From Onchocerca volvulus (taxonomy: Eukaryota; Nematoda; Chromadorea; Rhabditida; Onchocercidae): a stretch of 64,000 nucleotides of DNA. Both the position numbers and the translations under genes were made by a program. Under the pieces are notes generated by a model that had not been told where the DNA came from, did no database searches, and was given only the letters and a program-made list of their open reading frames with translations. This document shows, one piece after another, positions 60,457-64,000 of this stretch. Location: positions 8,926,888 through 8,990,887 of the forward strand of contig HG738138.1 in NCBI GenBank assembly GCA_000499405.2, given 5' to 3'. Numbering within the stretch: the first letter of the stretch is position 1; each line of letters opens with the position of its first letter.

Positions 60457-62180
60457 TTAAAGTAATCTCATTTCAGCAACAAATTATCTGAGCAAGAAAA
60501 CTCGTCCGAAATTTAATTTTCATTGGCAGTAGGCAGTCACATAACCTGGAATTTTTTTAGTTTCACATTGGAAATCTATAAATGAATAAATCACGCCAGT
60601 GATTATAAGAAGCATCTAAGAAGCAGATAAAAAATGCGCCAGTTTTCTTCACTGCTTTCATTTTCATAACTTCATTCATGAGTTACCTAAAGAAGTGAAA
60701 AAAGAAGAGTGAATTCGGTGGGAGACAGGTGACTATTCCATATATTACTGTTCTATTTAGTTTTACTATAAAAAAAGGACTCGAGAAATGTTGGAAAAAA
60801 TCGTTCAAGAAATTTAAATTAACAATATTCAAGGAATAACTGAAGGAAGGAAAAATTTCATAAGAAAAAAAAAAAAACATCTTTCAGCAAAAAGGTGGTA
60901 AATATGAGATGAGAATGAAAGAAATATTAGCTTCGCTCTGCCTGATTCCCCTACGAGAATTATCATTCTCAACAGAAAACTGCGACACATATATTATAAT
61001 GTAATACATCATTTCATTCATTCAGATCAGCTACGAATATTCATGAGTTTACAGATGGCGTCAAATGTATAGATTCATGAACAGAATGTATTGTTTACTA
61101 CGAATTAATTGCAGCTCTTTTTGTGATACTACAAGTGGATGTTTTTTGGATAACAGCAAATATATGGTACCACAATTTGGACATCATCGATCGATTTCTC
61201 GGTAAATGATGTCATACCATGTATGGATGGACTGAATTCTAGAAACGTTAAGGTTCTGTATGATATCAACTGCAAAATAAAAGAAATCCCAGACGAATGA
61301 AAAGAGTGGAGGGATGAAAGAAAGTGGAAGTGGGAGGGAAGTGAGAAAATGGTAGGTGGAAGAAGTACCACAGCCAACGTGTATGAACAGGAAGGAACAC
61401 ATATAAAATCTTCAAATGGTCCTAAATGATATCGAGAAGAAATGTCGTTCCCAAGCTGATTACATCAGAAACATTTTGATTCCATTTTTAAAAACATGGG
61501 GAACGCCCAAAGATCAGAACTTCTCATCCTCTTCTTCTCTTTTCCACTCAATATTTCTATGCAAATATTGCGCTGCTATAGCTCGCATAAACAACTATGT
61601 TCACTTGGGTGGCAGTATTCTCTTCGATGAGCTTTTCTGTGTGTTCAGGCCTTCGGATGTGTGAGATTGGTTAGTTCGGGAGGCATAAAGAAGAAGGGAC
61701 GAGCTATTGTTGTTATAACCGCGTGGTACCATTCATGAAATGAGGTAGGGCGGTATTATAGACGAGGGAGATGGATACCCTTGTATCGTTTGATTATGAA
61801 ACGAAAGTAGGAGAGCACAAAATGAGGACATTTAAACCATCAAGTAGGAATCTTATGGCGGTCTCCATGCCATCACTGACTTGCTGGTGGAACATAAGTA
61901 AGAAGAATAAGTGTTTTTTTTTCCTCGTTGTCACTAAGTTCTTTGCAGCAGCAAAAAATAAGTTGTTGAGTGGTATTTAGAGAGCTATGATTATATGGTT
62001 TTATTGGAATGTACCTCTGCAGGGCAAAATTGGCGAGATCTGTGGGGATGTGCTGCAACAAACTATCGCATTATCCGACGCTTCCGTCGTGCCTCTTTTG
62101 TATGGCGATACTGAGTCATTAAAAATAGAATCTTTGGAAACTAGAAAAATAAATAAAAGAGAGCTGTTGCTGCACATTCC
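60457..62180. other. Intergenic between divergent sek-1 and the next gene
   Basis: Several open stretches (for example plus strand 61416-61560 and 62030-62150) have fairly balanced codons but no recognised similarity or consistent splice sites. Promoters of both flanking genes are expected here. Confidence 0.35.
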
Positions 62181-62190
62181 ATATTTTCAG
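62181..62190 (+). promoter_or_regulatory. Likely spliced-leader acceptor
   Basis: ATATTTTCAG ends 40 bases before the ATG at 62231 of the following gene; consensus nematode acceptor. Confidence 0.5.
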
Positions 62191-62230
62191 TTCAATATTA
62201 AATCATCAGAATTCGCATCGACGTTTATTT

Positions 62231-63512
62231 ATGGTTGATGTAGGATCAAAACGAGTGGTAAGTATATTATGCAGTACCGCTAATCTTTCTCTTTAACTCT
62301 TTATCTGTTGATTCAATTTTTCGTGTCTTTTAAATTGTGACCGCGTTGAATTATCTTTAATCTTTCAAATATTACATAATTCTCATGTCTCTCATGACTT
62401 CATTTTTATAGAATATTCATTTTGCCTCTGGCGTAGAGTCACTTGATAGTGTACCTTCATGCAGTGAAGCATTCTCCATTTCATCAGCAGCCACATTTCC
62501 GGCTGGCTTGCAGAAAGAACCTATGTCACCAATATCAGAACAGTATCGCCTGAAAAAATTGCACTTGCAGCAGAAATATGATTATATTTATACGGTATTA
62601 CTTTCTTTATTCAGTTGCTTTTCTCTTCATTGGACTTTTCAAAATTTGCCTTTTCACAGAACAGAATTGTCTGTTGTAGAATGGTGAAGTAAAGATTCTC
62701 GATTTCGTTCATTTTGCTCCATTGCTTAATCTCTTTAATTCCAGAAACCAGTTTCTGTTAGTGACTTCAGGGGTCTCAAATTTTTTTTTTTTCCCAGCTA
62801 ATTCTTTAAATTTGAAATCCTTGAGAAACTTTCAGTCCAACAATCGGTTGCGTAATCGTTTATATCATATCAAGAAAGAAATCAACCATTTGAAGCGCCT
62901 GAAAAGGTTTACTTCATGTTTATTTAGCAGTCAGTAGCAGTAGCTAATTGTTTTTTCTAGCTTTTTAAACAAGCTACTTATTACTTCAAAAACTGAGAAA
63001 AGAATCGATAATTGCTAATTAATGATGGGAAATTAGTACTTTTTTTCAGAGTACTTTGTCAGCGATTGTTCACATTTCGTGATCCGTTTATGGATTCATG
63101 CCTTGAAATTCCGGATAATGATCCGACGTCGTCAACAGCAGAGAAGATTTCGGGCGATGCAAAATTATCCGGTAGTTCCAAAAAGAAGAAGGCTGCGGAA
63201 GTTAAAAGAGTTAATCAGGTTAGCTATTTTTCTGCGATCTTCAACTTCCGAGTGTGTAAATATTAACAATATGCATCAATTTACGCTTCCAAGTGTATAA
63301 ATGTTAACAGTGATGCCTTCTGAAATCTGAAATATATGTCTTAATGATGACACGGATGGAACCGATTGATGGAATTGCGAGATATAACAGAATTGGAATC
63401 AGTAGCTTCGAACGAATGACAGAACAGCTGTACAGTGTATGAATCCGTTTGGCGAGTCTCTATCAGTTTGTAGGTAAGCTAACAGGTGTTGTTTTAGAAG
63501 CGCTTGCAATAA
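62231..63512 (+). CDS. Small basic coiled-coil protein, possibly TFPT/INO80F-like
   Basis: Five exons (62231-62257, 62412-62594, 62836-62906, 63050-63218, 63498-63512) join in phase to 154 residues. After a Ser/Glu-rich N-terminus (SGVESLDSVPSCSEAFSISS), residues of about 58-105 form a basic coiled coil: QYRLKKLHLQQKYDYIYT, then NNRLRNRLYHIKKEINHLK, then RLKRVLCQRLFTFRDPFMD. The C-terminus is acidic/Ser-rich and then Lys-rich (SSKKKKAAEVKRVNQ), likely nuclear. The pattern KYxxL...N..L.NRLYxIKK......RL resembles the conserved helix of TFPT (INO80F) in the INO80 remodeller, but the match is by pattern only. The last exon (KRLQ-stop) rests on one acceptor; the gene may have another 3' end. Confidence 0.6.
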
Positions 63513-64000
63513 TCAAACAGAATAGACTGCAGCACATTTAAATCAACTTGATTGCGAGGAAGATCAGGGCTTCAATGGGCTGCTAAAAATTCCAGGTACC
63601 AGGTTGTCGAAGGATGTATCTTTCGTTATTCATATACAGTTCGTTGATGAGGGGTGGACGTTGAGGAAAGGTAAAATGGACGCTGAAGAAAGGTAAAATG
63701 TTATGCGGCGTTCTGAGTTTGTGCAAAATTCGTCTAATACGACAGATGCATACAATTCGAAAAGTGAAAGTGCGATGTTTTTGGAAACCGAAGAAAACTG
63801 AAGAAGTGGGCTTTGTCACTAGTAGGAGCTGGTATTTCAAAATTGTCTCATATGCTTTCATTTGGCGCAATTCGAAATTGATAGTTTGAAGATATTTATG
63901 GTCGTCCAAATAAGTCTAGATGAGAAAGAAGATTTTTTGAAATCCAAGGATACTAAGTTATTGATGGAGAAGCGTTGAATTATCAAAAAGTTAAGTATTA
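63513..64000. other. 3' flank, nothing assigned
   Basis: No recognised coding sequence up to the window edge; a short direct repeat (CGTTGAGGAAAGGTAAAATG-like, about 63658-63698) is visible. Confidence 0.35.

Noticed and set aside
61416..61664. 82-codon plus-strand frame upstream of the TFPT-like gene
   Set aside because: Its start is reasonable but it does not join in phase to the following exons, and the leader acceptor at 62190 suggests that the downstream gene starts later.

Overview
The window is AT-rich animal DNA with short coding exons, many introns of about 50-900 bp and likely spliced-leader acceptor sites (T-rich tract plus AG) just upstream of several start codons. The encoded proteins (SEK-1-type MAP2K, DCT-1/BNIP3, CCCP-1/CCDC186, atlastin, nucleobindin, a TspanC8 tetraspanin) point to a nematode. 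The lineage within nematodes cannot be fixed from this sequence; a clade III (Spirurina, filaria-like) worm is a guess from base composition and gene structure. No tRNA, rRNA, CRISPR or bacterial genes were seen. All exon models below come from manual reading of splice sites; every multi-exon model was checked for phase.

Layout: (1) 1-3018, minus strand, atlastin GTPase, 3' end off the left edge. (2) 3019-8016, no recognisable gene. (3) 8017-10428, plus, mitophagy receptor DCT-1/BNIP3. (4) 12212-18557, plus, 20-exon coiled-coil protein CCCP-1/CCDC186. (5) 18819-19416, a nearly perfect 600-bp foldback, then a few orphan exon-like segments. (6) 22230-25000, plus, single-domain histidine phosphatase of the UBASH3/TULA type. 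(7) 26518-27451, plus, selenoprotein K with an in-frame TGA (Sec) codon and a convincing form-2 SECIS element at 27495-27581. (8) 29788-33675, minus, nucleobindin. (9) 34649-34965, assembly gap, next to a decayed retroelement-like zinc-knuckle fragment. (10) 37962-42976, minus, TspanC8 tetraspanin with an unusually long C-terminal tail; a second foldback lies in one of its introns. (11) 42977-57060, about 14 kb without a recognisable gene, holding a Helitron-like element at 46175-46922 and several small repeats. (12) 57089-60407, minus, p38-pathway MAP kinase kinase SEK-1 (MKK3/6). (13) 62231-63512, plus, a small basic coiled-coil protein that may be a TFPT/INO80F-like subunit.

The genes do not form one pathway. 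Membrane traffic and ER biology recur (atlastin for ER fusion, CCCP-1 for dense-core vesicle sorting, SelK for the ER membrane, nucleobindin as a secreted/Golgi Ca-binding protein), as does stress response (SEK-1, DCT-1), but this is probably coincidence of neighbourhood. The finding most worth follow-up is the selenoprotein K gene, because C. elegans is known for having only one selenoprotein (thioredoxin reductase). The foldbacks and the recurrent GC-AG introns are the next most interesting.
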